DNA of 64,000 nt, taken from positions 248,001 through 312,000 of the forward strand of contig NZ_LMEZ01000004.1 of the NCBI RefSeq assembly GCF_001426545.1, written 5' to 3'. This document shows, piece by piece, positions 18,202 through 27,134 of this stretch. The DNA is from Mycobacterium sp. Root135 (GTDB taxonomy: Bacteria; Actinomycetota; Actinomycetes; Mycobacteriales; Mycobacteriaceae). Each line of letters begins with the position of its first letter. The stretch's first letter is position 1. Under the pieces are notes generated by a model. It searched no databases, was not told the origin of the DNA, and was given only the letters and a program-made list of their open reading frames with translations. A program made the translations under genes and the position numbers.

Positions 18202-19281
18202 TTACTGACCCGGTTCGTGGAAGCGGCCGATGATCGGGATGCGTTCGATGATCCGGTCGCGCAACCGAGGCTGCTGCGGCGGCGGTGGCGGGGGCACGTA
18301 GACCGGTGGGGGCGGCGGCGCGGCGGCGGGCGGCGGGACGTACGCCGGTGCGGCAGCGGGCGGGGGTGCCTGCGGCACCGCGACGGTCATCGTCTTCGCG
18401 ACGACGTTCGGGATGTCGGGGAATCGAACGGCCGAGCGGCCGGCCGGCGGTGGCGGTGCCACAACGCGTTCGGGTTGCGCTGCGGCACTGAGGTTCTCGA
18501 CCGGCTCGTCCTCACTCAGGTTGAGTCCGATCGCGATCGACAACGAGACGACGAACGTCACCACCGCGACGGCGAGCACACCGAACAGGACGCCGGCTCG
18601 CCGCGGCGGCACGTCCCCGAGCGGAGGGCCCGACATGTCGAGCGTCCTGGCGGCGACCAGTGCCGCGCCGCGGGCCAGCGCGAGGTCGGCCTCCGCGGCC
18701 GAGAAGACGGGCGCCTCGGTGATGGCCTCGAAGGCGGTCACGATGACCCCGACGTCGTCGGAGCCGATGACGAAGATGGCGGCGGGCTCGCGGTCCAGCA
18801 CGGCGATGACGCTGCTGGTGAGTTCGAGCGCGTCGTCCCTGTCCGCGGGGCGGTCGACGTAGTGGACCGTCACCTCGCCGCCGTCGACCACCGCCACGAA
18901 GGCCGAGTCCGGCTCGACGATGCACACGGCGACGTCGTCGTAGTCGGTGATGTCGGCGACGCCTTTGGCCAGGGCGGCGACCGCGGCAGTGTCCGAGACG
19001 GGCGCGACGTCGCGGTGACCCCGCGCCACCAGGGCGTCGACGACGGCGGCCGCGGCCGGACCGGCGTCCGCGGTGGAGGTGACGCCGACGACGCGGATCC
19101 GGTCCTCGGCGACGACGGCGGGGTTCAACACCGCGTGGACCAGCAGATCGGCGTCGACGTCGTCGATCGCGGGGATGTCGAGCTCACCGCGGTCGATCGG
19201 GTCGCCCTCGCCCGTCGACCCCTCGACGAGCACCCAGCGCAGCGCCGCCGTGGTGAGCGACAAGCCGAGGACGAGGTCCAT
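18202..19281 (-). CDS. DUF7159-like membrane protein with proline-rich C-terminus
   Basis: The 359-residue protein begins MDLVLGLSLTTAALRWVLVEG, the usual opening of mycobacterial DUF7159 proteins, whose fold resembles an actin-like or hydantoinase-type ATPase half. Residues up to about 225 form that domain. One membrane helix follows (VLFGVLAVAVVTFVVSLSIA, about 245-265), then a region with long Pro/Ala runs and a basic end (RDRIIERIPIIGRF). ATG 19281 is preferred to the longer frame, which lacks coding character. Function is unknown. It follows the receptor kinase gene on the same strand by 161 bp. Confidence 0.8.
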   Translation of the reverse strand: MDLVLGLSLTTAALRWVLVEGSTGEGDPIDRGELDIPAIDDVDADLLVHAVLNPAVVAEDRIRVVGVTSTADAGPAAAAVVDALVARGHRDVAPVSDTAAVAALAKGVADITDYDDVAVCIVEPDSAFVAVVDGGEVTVHYVDRPADRDDALELTSSVIAVLDREPAAIFVIGSDDVGVIVTAFEAITEAPVFSAAEADLALARGAALVAARTLDMSGPPLGDVPPRRAGVLFGVLAVAVVTFVVSLSIAIGLNLSEDEPVENLSAAAQPERVVAPPPPAGRSAVRFPDIPNVVAKTMTVAVPQAPPPAAAPAYVPPPAAAPPPPPVYVPPPPPPQQPRLRDRIIERIPIIGRFHEPGQ

Positions 19282-19442
19282 GAAGGTCACGTTACCGCTG
19301 GGGGCAAGCACCCTGGCTTGACGCGGCCGCAGACCGAGGGGCCAACAACTCCATCCGACGCCGCCGGAAACCCAGGTCGACACACCCGGCCAGACTCGAT
19401 ATCACCCGTGACATCAACTCCCAGAACGTGTCTGGGCCGGCG

Positions 19443-21254
19443 CTAGCGGGCCCCGTTGATCACCGGTGCGTCGATCAGCCCCTTCTCGATGCCCCACTGG
19501 GTCGCGATGGTCCGGTACTCACCCGTCTTCATCAACTGTTCCAACCCCTGCTTCAACGACTCCGCCAGGCCGGACCCCTTGGCCACCGGCCAGCCATACG
19601 ACGCGGAGTCCGTCACCTCCCCCGCCGTCTCCAGCACACCGGCGCTGAGCTTCACCGCGAAACCCGTCACCGGCGAATCCGCCGACATCGCGTCGACCTC
19701 GCCTGCCACCAACGCCTTGGTCAGATCGTCCTGCCGGGTGAACACGACCATGTCGATCGGCGACAGCCCCGCCGCTGCACACTCGTCACTCTTGGCCGGG
19801 ATCTCCTTGGTCTCCTGCAAACCGCCCTGCGCCACACCGACTTTCAGTCCACACGCCGCTGACGGCTCCACCGACGTCCCCGCCCGGCGGGCCCACAGGT
19901 TGCCTGCCGAGAAGTACGTCACGAAGTCGACGTCCTGCTCCCGATCGGCGGTGTCGGTGAACGACGACGCCCCCACGTCGAAGTTGTCGCCCTGCACCGA
20001 CGGAATGATGCTGGCGAACGCCGTCTCGCGATAGTCGGCCTCCAGCCCCAACGTTCGCGCGATCGCGTTCATCAGGTCGACGTCGAAGCCGACGATGTTC
20101 CCCTGCGAATCCTTGAACTCGTTGGGGGCGTACGGAACGTTGATCCCGATCACCAACCGGCCGGACTGCCGGATGTCCGCCGGCACCGTGGCCGCGATCG
20201 ACGGCACCGCGCCAGCCCGCAGACTCGGATCCGGCGGCGCCGTGCTGTCCTCGACGGCGGCCTGCCGGGGGTCGTCCTGCTCGGATCCGCTGCGCCACTG
20301 CACGACTCCGAACGTGCCGACCGCGGCGATCAACACCACCGCCGACACGACTGCGACCATCGTCCGGGTGGGACGCCAGACGCCGCGGGTCGGAACCCGG
20401 CGCGCAGAATGCCGACCGGAACGGCCGCTGCCCCGCACGGGCGCATTCAGCGCGCGACGCGCGGCGGCGGCCAGTTCGGCACCGGTCTGATACCGCTGAG
20501 CCGGCTTCTTGGCCATCCCCTTGGCGACTACGTCGTCGAAGGCCGCCAGTCGCGAGTCGAACGCCGACGGCCGCGGCGGCGCCTGCACCATGTGCCCGGC
20601 AATCTGCTGCTCGAGGCTGTCGGCGGGGAAGGGCCGAGAACCCGTCAAGCTCTCGTACAACACACAGGCCAACGCGTATATGTCTGACCGCGGGTCGCTC
20701 TGCCCCGCGTCGAACCGCTCCGGCGCCATGTACGCCAACGTGCCGAGGGTGTTGCCCGCCGTCGTCATGCCCTGCTCGCCCGCGGTGCGCGCCAAACCGA
20801 AGTCGATCAGATAGGCGAACTGCTGCTTGGTGAGCAGAATGTTGGACGGTTTGACGTCCCGGTGGATCAAGTGTTCCTGGTGAGCGGCGTCCAGTGCGGT
20901 GGCCACCTGCTCGACCACCTCGACGGCCAGCGTCGTGTCGACGGGCCCTTCGCGCTCGGCGAGAATGTCCCCGAGGGTCTTGCCGTCGATCAGTCGCATG
21001 TCCAGGTACAGCCGGCCGTCGATCTCGCCGTACCCGTGGATCGGCACCACGTGCGGGTCGGTCAGACTGGCCGCGGCCTGCGATTCCCGGCGAAACCGCT
21101 GCTGGAAGACCTTGTCCTCGGCCATGTGCGGTGGGAGCACCTTGAGCGCGACGACGCGATCGGTTCTGGTGTCATAGGCGCGGTAGACCTCGCCCATTCC
21201 ACCGCGGCCCAGCAGCTCGCGCAGCTGATAGTGACCAAATGACGTCGCGTCCAC
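19443..21254 (-). CDS. Receptor Ser/Thr kinase with extracellular amino-acid-binding-protein (SBP type 3) domain
   Basis: The 603-residue protein has a PknB-like kinase at about residues 8-270: GRGGMGEVY, Lys 38, HRDVKPSN with Asp 133, DFG at 151-153, APE at 177-179. A basic juxtamembrane stretch (275-297) leads to one membrane helix at about 299-319. From about residue 360 to the end lies a complete type 3 solute-binding-protein fold: RLVIGINVPYAPNEF, IVGFDVDLMNAIARTLGL, IIPSVQGDNFDVGAS, and QWGIEKG at the end. Such domains bind polar amino acids or opines in ABC importers. Here the domain would sense the ligand directly and control the cytoplasmic kinase. All catalytic motifs are intact. 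The dehydrogenase-like gene 45 bp upstream is probably co-transcribed. Confidence 0.93.
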   Translation of the reverse strand: MDATSFGHYQLRELLGRGGMGEVYRAYDTRTDRVVALKVLPPHMAEDKVFQQRFRRESQAAASLTDPHVVPIHGYGEIDGRLYLDMRLIDGKTLGDILAEREGPVDTTLAVEVVEQVATALDAAHQEHLIHRDVKPSNILLTKQQFAYLIDFGLARTAGEQGMTTAGNTLGTLAYMAPERFDAGQSDPRSDIYALACVLYESLTGSRPFPADSLEQQIAGHMVQAPPRPSAFDSRLAAFDDVVAKGMAKKPAQRYQTGAELAAAARRALNAPVRGSGRSGRHSARRVPTRGVWRPTRTMVAVVSAVVLIAAVGTFGVVQWRSGSEQDDPRQAAVEDSTAPPDPSLRAGAVPSIAATVPADIRQSGRLVIGINVPYAPNEFKDSQGNIVGFDVDLMNAIARTLGLEADYRETAFASIIPSVQGDNFDVGASSFTDTADREQDVDFVTYFSAGNLWARRAGTSVEPSAACGLKVGVAQGGLQETKEIPAKSDECAAAGLSPIDMVVFTRQDDLTKALVAGEVDAMSADSPVTGFAVKLSAGVLETAGEVTDSASYGWPVAKGSGLAESLKQGLEQLMKTGEYRTIATQWGIEKGLIDAPVINGAR

Positions 21255-21299
21255 CGTCTACTCCTTGGCGGCAGCCACCCCCGTGGCTGTCGATAGAAG

Positions 21300-22433
21300 T
21301 TACCTCACGTGCGGATACTCCGCCGACCGCTTCTGAAATGCGAGAATGTCCGGATTGACGATGTTGCCGTCGCGGATCTCGATGGCACGACGTACCGTCT
21401 CGTCGTCGTCCCACTCCGTCGGCCCGGCCAGAATCGTTGACAGGTAGGGGATCAACGCCTCGCTAATCTCCCACGTCGCGGCGTTCCACAGGTAGGACGG
21501 GCTGTGGTCGACCGCGTAATACGTGATGTTGTTGCCGACGATGAACGTCGGATCGTCGAACGACGTCGGCAGCGCCCAGCTGAAACCCATTCCGGCGTCG
21601 CACGATACGTCGATGAACAGGCTCCCCGACCGGAACGCTTCGAGGTCGGCCTCGTGCAGGAAGACCAACGGGGCGTTGGGGTCCTGAAGCACGCAGTTCA
21701 CGACGACGTCGTGCTCGGCCAAGTACTGGGCCAGCCGCACCCGGCCGTCGTCGGTCAGCGCGAAGCTCGAGCCTTGCTCGTCGGACTCGAACTGCACGAT
21801 CTCCGCCGAGTGAATCGGCGACGCCACTTCGGAGACGTTGCGGTTGGTGAGGATGTCGATGTCGTGGACGCCGATGGCGTTCAGCGCCGTCACCGCGCCG
21901 CGGGCGGTGGCGCCGAATCCGATCACCGCGGCGCGCAGCCGTCGCCCGTAGGTGCCGGTCGACCCGATGATCTCCAGCGCGTGCAAGACCGAGCAGTAGC
22001 CGGCCATCTCGTTGTTCTTGTGGAACACGTGCAGCTTGAACGAGCCGTCCTTGCGCCACAGGTTCATCGCCTCGAACGCGATCAACGTCAGGCGGCGGTC
22101 GATCGCCTGCTGCGTCAACTCCGCGTCCTGCACGCAGTGCGGCCAGCCCCAAAGGATCTGTCCGTCGCGAAGTTCGGCGAGGTCGCCGGCATCCGGCTTG
22201 GCCAACAGGATGACGTCGCACTCGGCGATCAGCTCTTCGCGCGACCGCACGCCCGCCACCGAACGCGACAGTTTCTTGTCGGAGATGCCGAAGTGCTCGC
22301 CGTAGCCGCGCTCGAGATAGATCTGCCCGATGACGCTCTTGTCGATGCGGTCGAGGTGCTCCGGATGGATCGGCAGCCGGTGCTCGTTCTCCTTGTGCGT
22401 ACGTGCGATGACGCCGAGCTTGAGTTCGCTCAC
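21300..22433 (-). CDS. Alanine dehydrogenase / N5-(carboxyethyl)ornithine synthase-like enzyme
   Basis: The 377-residue protein has the two-domain layout of alanine dehydrogenase and transhydrogenase alpha subunits: N-terminal KLGVIARTHKENEHRLPIHP with the conserved Arg and Lys, and a Rossmann domain AAVIGFGATARGAVTALNAIG at about 205-225. Several stretches (GWPHCVQD, FIDVSCDAGMGFSWALPT, VDHSPSYLWNAATWEIS) are nearer to carboxyethylornithine synthase, which joins pyruvate to the side-chain amine of ornithine, than to alanine dehydrogenase. I therefore infer an amino-acid or opine-type dehydrogenase. GTG 22431-22433 is preceded by GGGAGGG. Upstream ATG codons lack such a site. It precedes the receptor kinase. 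Confidence 0.75.
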   Translation of the reverse strand: MSELKLGVIARTHKENEHRLPIHPEHLDRIDKSVIGQIYLERGYGEHFGISDKKLSRSVAGVRSREELIAECDVILLAKPDAGDLAELRDGQILWGWPHCVQDAELTQQAIDRRLTLIAFEAMNLWRKDGSFKLHVFHKNNEMAGYCSVLHALEIIGSTGTYGRRLRAAVIGFGATARGAVTALNAIGVHDIDILTNRNVSEVASPIHSAEIVQFESDEQGSSFALTDDGRVRLAQYLAEHDVVVNCVLQDPNAPLVFLHEADLEAFRSGSLFIDVSCDAGMGFSWALPTSFDDPTFIVGNNITYYAVDHSPSYLWNAATWEISEALIPYLSTILAGPTEWDDDETVRRAIEIRDGNIVNPDILAFQKRSAEYPHVR

Positions 22434-22601
22434 GTGGCCCTCCCGAGGCATGGTCATCCCCGAAGCCGGGATGCCGACTCGGTGATTAGACCGTACTCGA
22501 CCAGCCGTCGGCGATCCCATTTCGCCCACGTGTCAACGAAATTGACACCTCGCCGATATCCGCGTCTACTGGAGACCTATCAAGAATTCGAGGCGCCGTT
22601 C

Positions 22602-22817
22602 GTGACCACCAATTCGATCGTTCTGATCGTCGTCGCCGTATTCGTCACGCTTGCCCTCGCCGGCGTGGTGGCGATCTTCTCGCGCAAGTTCCGCTCCGAT
22701 CGCCGACTACTCGGTGGCGCCACCGTCCTCGGCGAAATGGCCGCCGAAGCGGCGGTCGTCCAGCATCGCGACGACGTGCGCGCCCAGCGCGAGAGCCGTC
22801 CCGCTACCGAGGAATGA
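22602..22817 (+). CDS. Small single-pass membrane protein
   Basis: This GTG-started frame encodes 71 residues: an N-terminal membrane helix (about residues 5-27, SIVLIVVAVFVTLALAGVVA), a basic stretch FSRKFRSDRR, then a soluble charged tail with LGGATVLGEMAAEAAVV. It does not match a family I can name. It lies alone on the plus strand, convergent with the transglutaminase-like gene (6 bp between stops). Confidence 0.6.
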   Translation: MTTNSIVLIVVAVFVTLALAGVVAIFSRKFRSDRRLLGGATVLGEMAAEAAVVQHRDDVRAQRESRPATEE

Positions 22818-22823
22818 TCCGCG

Positions 22824-23642
22824 TCAGCGGATCGAGACCAGCTGGTCGATCGAGTCGCGTGGCAAGAGCCCGTCGACGATCGCCGTGACGTACATCGAGT
22901 TCAGGGTGATGGCGCCCTTGTGGTTGACCAGGAAGGCCGTGTCTGCGGCGTCGCCCCCGGTGGAGATCCGCACCAAACTCTGGCGAGGCGCGAGCAACGT
23001 CGCGTCCACGACGCGCCACTGCCCCTCGACGAACGCCTCGGCGACCGCGTGGAAGTCCATCGGATAGAGCCCCGGCGCGTAGACCGCGACCATGCGGGCG
23101 GGCACGTTGACCGCACGCAGCAGCGCGACGACCAGGTGGGCGAAGTCGCGGCACACCCCGGCGCCGGCGAGCAGCGTGTCGACCGCCCCGTCGATCGGGT
23201 CACTGGACCCCGGCACGTAGTTCAGCCGGCTGCCCACCCACGACGACACGTGTTCCAACACGGTGGCCGAGTCGGCGTAACCGCCGAATTCCGTTGCGGC
23301 GAAACCGTAGAACTTGTCGGCCTCGGCATATCGGGTCGGCCGGAGATACCGCGACAGGTCGTAGTCGGTCACCGGAGCCGGATCGGTCTGGCCGATGACG
23401 GTGGCCGAGTAGTTCACCTGCAGATTGCCCCCGGCCACCTGAAGCTGGTGAATCCGGTTGCCGTGCTCACCGCTGATCTCCTTGGCCGGCACGGCAACGC
23501 CGTCCAGCACGAACGTCAACGCTTCCCACACCTCGGTGTTCGGATGCGGCGCGATCGCGACCTGGAATTCCAACGTGGTCGGCGCGGTGACGTCGACGTC
23601 GAGCCCGCAGGCCACCTCACGCCGCATCACGTCACCCGTCAT
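22824..23642 (-). CDS. Transglutaminase-like (cysteine protease fold) protein
   Basis: The 272-residue protein has an N-terminal beta-rich domain and a C-terminal transglutaminase core with the full triad: Cys 164 in GAGVCRDFAHL, His 198 in PMDFHAVAEAF, Asp 213 in WRVVDATLL. Bacterial members act as proteases or amide hydrolases. No signal peptide is present, so it is probably cytoplasmic. Its ATG overlaps the stop of the preceding gene (ATGA), and it is last in a three-gene overlapping cassette with a glycosyltransferase. Confidence 0.88.
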   Translation of the reverse strand: MTGDVMRREVACGLDVDVTAPTTLEFQVAIAPHPNTEVWEALTFVLDGVAVPAKEISGEHGNRIHQLQVAGGNLQVNYSATVIGQTDPAPVTDYDLSRYLRPTRYAEADKFYGFAATEFGGYADSATVLEHVSSWVGSRLNYVPGSSDPIDGAVDTLLAGAGVCRDFAHLVVALLRAVNVPARMVAVYAPGLYPMDFHAVAEAFVEGQWRVVDATLLAPRQSLVRISTGGDAADTAFLVNHKGAITLNSMYVTAIVDGLLPRDSIDQLVSIR

Positions 23643-24568
23643 TCAGCGACGGCCGAAAAGCGTTGCGCGTTCTGCATCGCCGACAGCACGGCCAACGTGG
23701 ACATCGCACCCTGGTTGCGGTCGACGCCCTCGCTGCCGAGACCGTCGAAACCACCGCCGGTCAGCGAATCCCACATCGGCTCGCCGGAGCCGTTGGCGCC
23801 CTCGAACCACGCGGCAGCCGCGCGGACGGCGTCCGGCCACTTCGGGCTGGCGTCGACGCCTGCCGCTCGGGTGCAGGCGTCCGACATCTCGGCGACCGCT
23901 GCGGGCTGACGGTCGACCACCTCGTCGTCGAGCAAGCCGTTCAACAGGTCCAACCCCTGCTGGCACAGTGCGGGCCGGTCCAGCGTGGTGCCTGCGGCGA
24001 TCATCGCCTCGGCCATCACGGCCGCGCCGGGGGCCTGCGCCGACGACTCCGAATCGGCGAAGGCGGTCAAGAGGGCGCGGGCGATCGCGTGGTCGGGTTC
24101 CACCGAGAGGACCTCGGCGGCACCAAGTGCGGCGTACGCCATCGCGAGCGGAGACGGCGACCGCACCTTGCCCGAGCGCTCGAACTGGATGACGGCGACC
24201 CGACGGACCAGACCCACGCTGCTGTGCGCGGCGGCGGTGCCGAGCGCCCACAGGCACCGGCCCCACCACACTTCGAGGGACGGCTGGTCGACCCAGTTGC
24301 CCTTGCTGTCCATGTGGTTGCGGCACGGACCCGCGTACGACTGCGCGTCGTTGAGGTAGCGCACCGCGAGACCGGCGAGACCGTTGACGGCGCCGTCCGG
24401 GTCCGGCTGACGGGTGGCGACGACCAGCAGCCGGGCCATGTCGTCGGTGCGGTAGCCGCCGCTGCGCTCGGGCTCGGTCAGCAACGCGTGTTCGAACGTG
24501 CCGCGCCGGTCCGAGAGGTGCAGCAGATGGTCGAAGACCGGAAGCGGTGTCGAATGTGGTTCGGTCAC
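23639..24568 (-). CDS. Probable alpha/alpha-barrel protein paired with a glycosyltransferase
   Basis: The 309-residue protein is helical and Ala-rich, with repeated helical hairpins and aromatic loop motifs (RSGGYRTDDMARLL, NHMDSKGNWVDQPSLEVWWGRCLWALG, GGFDGLGSEGVDRNQGAMSTL) that resemble the helical-barrel glycosidase/epimerase folds. The paired Asp and Asn/Gln in these loops could line an active site. I cannot name an activity. It starts in an ATGA overlap with the glycosyltransferase and ends in an ATGA overlap with the transglutaminase-like gene, so the three are translated together. Confidence 0.7.
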   Translation of the reverse strand: MTEPHSTPLPVFDHLLHLSDRRGTFEHALLTEPERSGGYRTDDMARLLVVATRQPDPDGAVNGLAGLAVRYLNDAQSYAGPCRNHMDSKGNWVDQPSLEVWWGRCLWALGTAAAHSSVGLVRRVAVIQFERSGKVRSPSPLAMAYAALGAAEVLSVEPDHAIARALLTAFADSESSAQAPGAAVMAEAMIAAGTTLDRPALCQQGLDLLNGLLDDEVVDRQPAAVAEMSDACTRAAGVDASPKWPDAVRAAAAWFEGANGSGEPMWDSLTGGGFDGLGSEGVDRNQGAMSTLAVLSAMQNAQRFSAVAE

Positions 24569-25728
24569 ACCATCGCCGCGCGATCGGCGACGACCCGGCG
24601 AGCGAGCGCCAGGTACGCGGTCGCCGATTCTGGCCAGCCCATCGACGGCGCCAAACGTCGCGCCTCCGCGGCCATGTCACCGGTCATCCGGGGGTCGGTC
24701 AGCATGCGGCGCAACGCCGTTGCCAGCGCTTCGGGGTCGTCGTGGTCGACGACGATGCCCGCTCCGCTGCCGAGAAGTTCCACGGCATGTGGGAAGGCGG
24801 TGGCGACGACCGGCCGTCCCGCGGCGAGCGCGTCGACCAGCACGCCGGAGTTGGCCTGATCGGTGGAGTCGTACGGCAACACCACAGCGGCCGACGTCTG
24901 GATCAGCGCCGACAGCGACGCGGTGCTGCGGTAGATGGAGTCGAAGCTCACCGCGCTCGCGACGCCGGCAGCCTTGGCCCGCTCGATGCAGGCTTCCCGG
25001 TAGGCCTCACCCTCGGCGGCAAGCACGTTCGGGTGCGTGGCACCGGCGACGAGGTAGCGCGGCTGGCCGCGCAGGTCCTTGAGCCCGCCCATGGCGTCGA
25101 TGACCCGCTCGACACCCTTGCCGGGGCCCATCAGGCCCCACGTCAGGAGCGTCGGTCGGCCCGAGCGCTTCAGCGGGGCCACCGTCGGCAGCGTCGCGCC
25201 GCGCTGGATGGTGACGACCTTTCCGGCGTCGACCGCGTAGTCGGCGCAGAGGCGCTCGTTGGCCGAGCGGGACATGACGACGACCCGGTCTGCCTTGGCG
25301 ACCAGGGTCTCCATCGCCGAACGCTGTTGCGGCGTCGGGTGTTTGAGTACTTTGTGGGCGACGACGATGGTCGGGACCCGCAGGTCCTCGACGACGTCGA
25401 GGATCTCGGCGCCGAAGACGTCGTAGTCGTGCTGGATGACGGCGACGTCACGCTGATTCAGCAGTTCGATGCACGCGCTGACCGATGCGGACGAACCGTT
25501 GACGAACTCCCCGATGACCGCCTTGCTCGTCGGCTCGGCACCATCGGCGACGCGAATCACTCCGACGTCTGATCCATTGCTGGACAGACCGTTGGCCAAC
25601 CCCGCGCTGAACGTGGCGAGGCCACATGGCGTCGGCGGAAAGCTCGTGAGAATGCCGAAGGTCGGATTCAAGCGTCGTTCCGGCGCCATGTGGCCGATGA
25701 AGGACGGAAAACGGGTTGGAACGTTCAA
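24565..25728 (-). CDS. Family GT4-type glycosyltransferase
   Basis: The 387-residue protein has a GT-B fold: N-terminal SFPPTPCGLATFSAGLANGL, and C-terminal donor-site motifs TWGLMGPGKGVERVIDAM and LPYDSTDQANSGVLVDALAAGRPVVAT (the usual E-x7-E is partly replaced around residue 315). The sugar and acceptor are unknown. TTG 25728 gives the longest product and has GGGA upstream; ATG 25689 would remove 13 residues and lacks a ribosome binding site, so the start is uncertain. First gene of the three-gene cassette. Confidence 0.85.
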   Translation of the reverse strand: MNVPTRFPSFIGHMAPERRLNPTFGILTSFPPTPCGLATFSAGLANGLSSNGSDVGVIRVADGAEPTSKAVIGEFVNGSSASVSACIELLNQRDVAVIQHDYDVFGAEILDVVEDLRVPTIVVAHKVLKHPTPQQRSAMETLVAKADRVVVMSRSANERLCADYAVDAGKVVTIQRGATLPTVAPLKRSGRPTLLTWGLMGPGKGVERVIDAMGGLKDLRGQPRYLVAGATHPNVLAAEGEAYREACIERAKAAGVASAVSFDSIYRSTASLSALIQTSAAVVLPYDSTDQANSGVLVDALAAGRPVVATAFPHAVELLGSGAGIVVDHDDPEALATALRRMLTDPRMTGDMAAEARRLAPSMGWPESATAYLALARRVVADRAAMV

Positions 25729-25820
25729 GGTGGTCCCGACTGGCGGATGACACCGAAGTGCCCGGCGTGAGCGGATGCTCCTAGAGAACAGCGGCGGACA
25801 GCTGTCTCAATCCCGGACTG

Positions 25821-25834
25821 GTTGGGGTCCCAAC
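25821..25834. promoter_or_regulatory. Short perfect palindrome upstream of the glycosyltransferase cassette
   Basis: GTTGGG-GT-CCCAAC lies in the 188-bp gap (25729-25916) between the glycosyltransferase start and the end of the GAF-ANTAR gene, about 93 bp upstream of the cassette. It could be an operator. Nothing else recognisable is seen in this gap; the overlapping plus-strand frame at 25775 has no ribosome binding site or coding bias. Confidence 0.3.
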
Positions 25835-25916
25835 GACCCCGACTTTACCACCTTCGACGTGCTCCAACCTGCCCAGTGTTGCCCATTCCCACAGCTAGAG
25901 GGCCTGACGGGCAACC

Positions 25917-26678
25917 TCAGGGCGTCTTGTTTCTGGCATGCGCACGGCGTACCGCCTCGTCCACGACGTGCGCCGCGACGTCGGCCAGTTTGCGGTGTTC
26001 GCTCTGGCTCATCCCCTGCAACTGGACGAACGCGTCCTCCGCAGTCCGCCCGGTCCGGGCCCGAATGATCCCGATGGCTTGGTCGATGACGGGGCGCGAC
26101 GACAGGGCCCGCTGCAGCTGGGCGTTGAGCGTCAAGGCCTCGGAGAGCACCTGGGCGTTGTGCACGGCGGCGGCCGCCGGACTCGCGAAGAGCTCACCCA
26201 GTTCTTCGGCGTGGGCGTCGAAGACGTCCTTGCCGTAGGAGTAGACGGTGATGGCCCCGACCACGCGGTCCGGCAGCAGCAGCGGCAACGCGAGCACGCT
26301 GTGCACACCCATCCGGCCGACGCGGGGGCCGAACCTCGGCCACATCTTCTCCCCGCCCAACGAACCGGAACGCACGGGCCGCCGGTCGCGGGCCGCGGTG
26401 ATTCCGGGCCCCTCGTCAAGCGTGACGTACTGGATTTCGTCGATCGCGGCGACGAACGGAGCGCTCGCCGCCAGCGCAGCCACCGCGGTGTCGGTGGCGT
26501 CCACCCGCAGCAGCGTCACCGCGGCGCCGTCGGCCCCGGGAATGGCCCGGCACGTGAACGCCGCCACCTGCGCCAGCAATTCGGGCAAGCCGAGGCTGCC
26601 CGCGAGGAGACCCGCCAACGCGTCTATTCCGGCCCGGAGGTCGGCGACGTCGGCATCGGATGCCGTGACTTCCGTCAT
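25917..26678 (-). CDS. GAF-ANTAR RNA-binding antitermination regulator
   Basis: The 253-residue protein carries a GAF-type sensor domain (about 20-180; LDEGPGITAARDRRPVRSG and VGAITVYSYGKDVFDAHAEEL) and a C-terminal ANTAR domain (about 185-245; LSSRPVIDQAIGIIRARTGRTAEDAFVQL). ANTAR domains bind paired hairpins in transcripts and prevent termination. In mycobacteria, GAF-ANTAR proteins are abundant and tied to stress and nutrient responses. ATG 26678 is used. The transcript targets are not evident here. Confidence 0.9.
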   Translation of the reverse strand: MTEVTASDADVADLRAGIDALAGLLAGSLGLPELLAQVAAFTCRAIPGADGAAVTLLRVDATDTAVAALAASAPFVAAIDEIQYVTLDEGPGITAARDRRPVRSGSLGGEKMWPRFGPRVGRMGVHSVLALPLLLPDRVVGAITVYSYGKDVFDAHAEELGELFASPAAAAVHNAQVLSEALTLNAQLQRALSSRPVIDQAIGIIRARTGRTAEDAFVQLQGMSQSEHRKLADVAAHVVDEAVRRAHARNKTP

Positions 26679-26887
26679 GCCCTACCTGCCAGCCGTGGAG
26701 TGCCGCGAACCGCAGCAGAACGACCTCCAGACTATGCCCGCGACGCCCCCACCGATGCGCCACCCGAACCGTGGGCAAAACCCGTTGCCGGAGAACGCGT
26801 TTCGGCGCCGCCACCGTAGCCTTGCCCGTGGCGGGCGTATGGTCGTGGAATCGGGACCATTCAGGCCCCCAATGCAAAGGGCCACCG

Positions 26888-27019
26888 ATGTCTGACAAGT
26901 CCCCCAGATCCGCGATGTCCAAGAAGGCCGGCAAGTCGCTGAAGGAAAAGCGCGCCGACAAGCGCACCAAGGCCGACACCACCTCGGCTACCGAGGACGC
27001 CATCCGCAAGAAGCGCTGA
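26888..27019 (+). CDS. Small highly basic protein (43 residues)
   Basis: The frame MSDKSPRSAMSKKAGKSLKEK... ends in DAIRKKR and is 43 residues long with 15 Lys/Arg. AAAGGG sits at good spacing before the ATG at 26888. Short basic proteins of this kind are common and conserved across actinobacteria, but have no assigned function known to me; nucleic-acid binding is a guess from charge only. The 209-base gap upstream shows no clear promoter. Confidence 0.75.
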   Translation: MSDKSPRSAMSKKAGKSLKEKRADKRTKADTTSATEDAIRKKR

Positions 27020-27063
27020 TGTGGGCGCCGCCGTTTCGAGTCACGGCCGACGTCAAACGGTGA

Positions 27064-27092
27064 TTGACGTCACCGTTGCTGACAGCTAAGTT
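27064..27092 (+). promoter_or_regulatory. Predicted SigA-type promoter
   Basis: TTGACG (27064-27069), a 17-base spacer and TAAGTT (27087-27092) form a good housekeeping promoter. The start of transcription would fall near 27098-27100, inside a small inverted repeat TCCCA-TATT-TGGGA (27095-27108). This supports expression of the 61-residue protein that follows. Confidence 0.6.
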
Positions 27093-27134
27093 TGTCCCAT
27101 ATTTGGGATGGATTTGCTAAACGGGGGAGTTCGC

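Noticed and set aside
25775..26068. Plus-strand frame upstream of the GAF-ANTAR gene end
   Set aside because: No ribosome binding site, no coding bias, and half of it is antisense to a well-supported gene.
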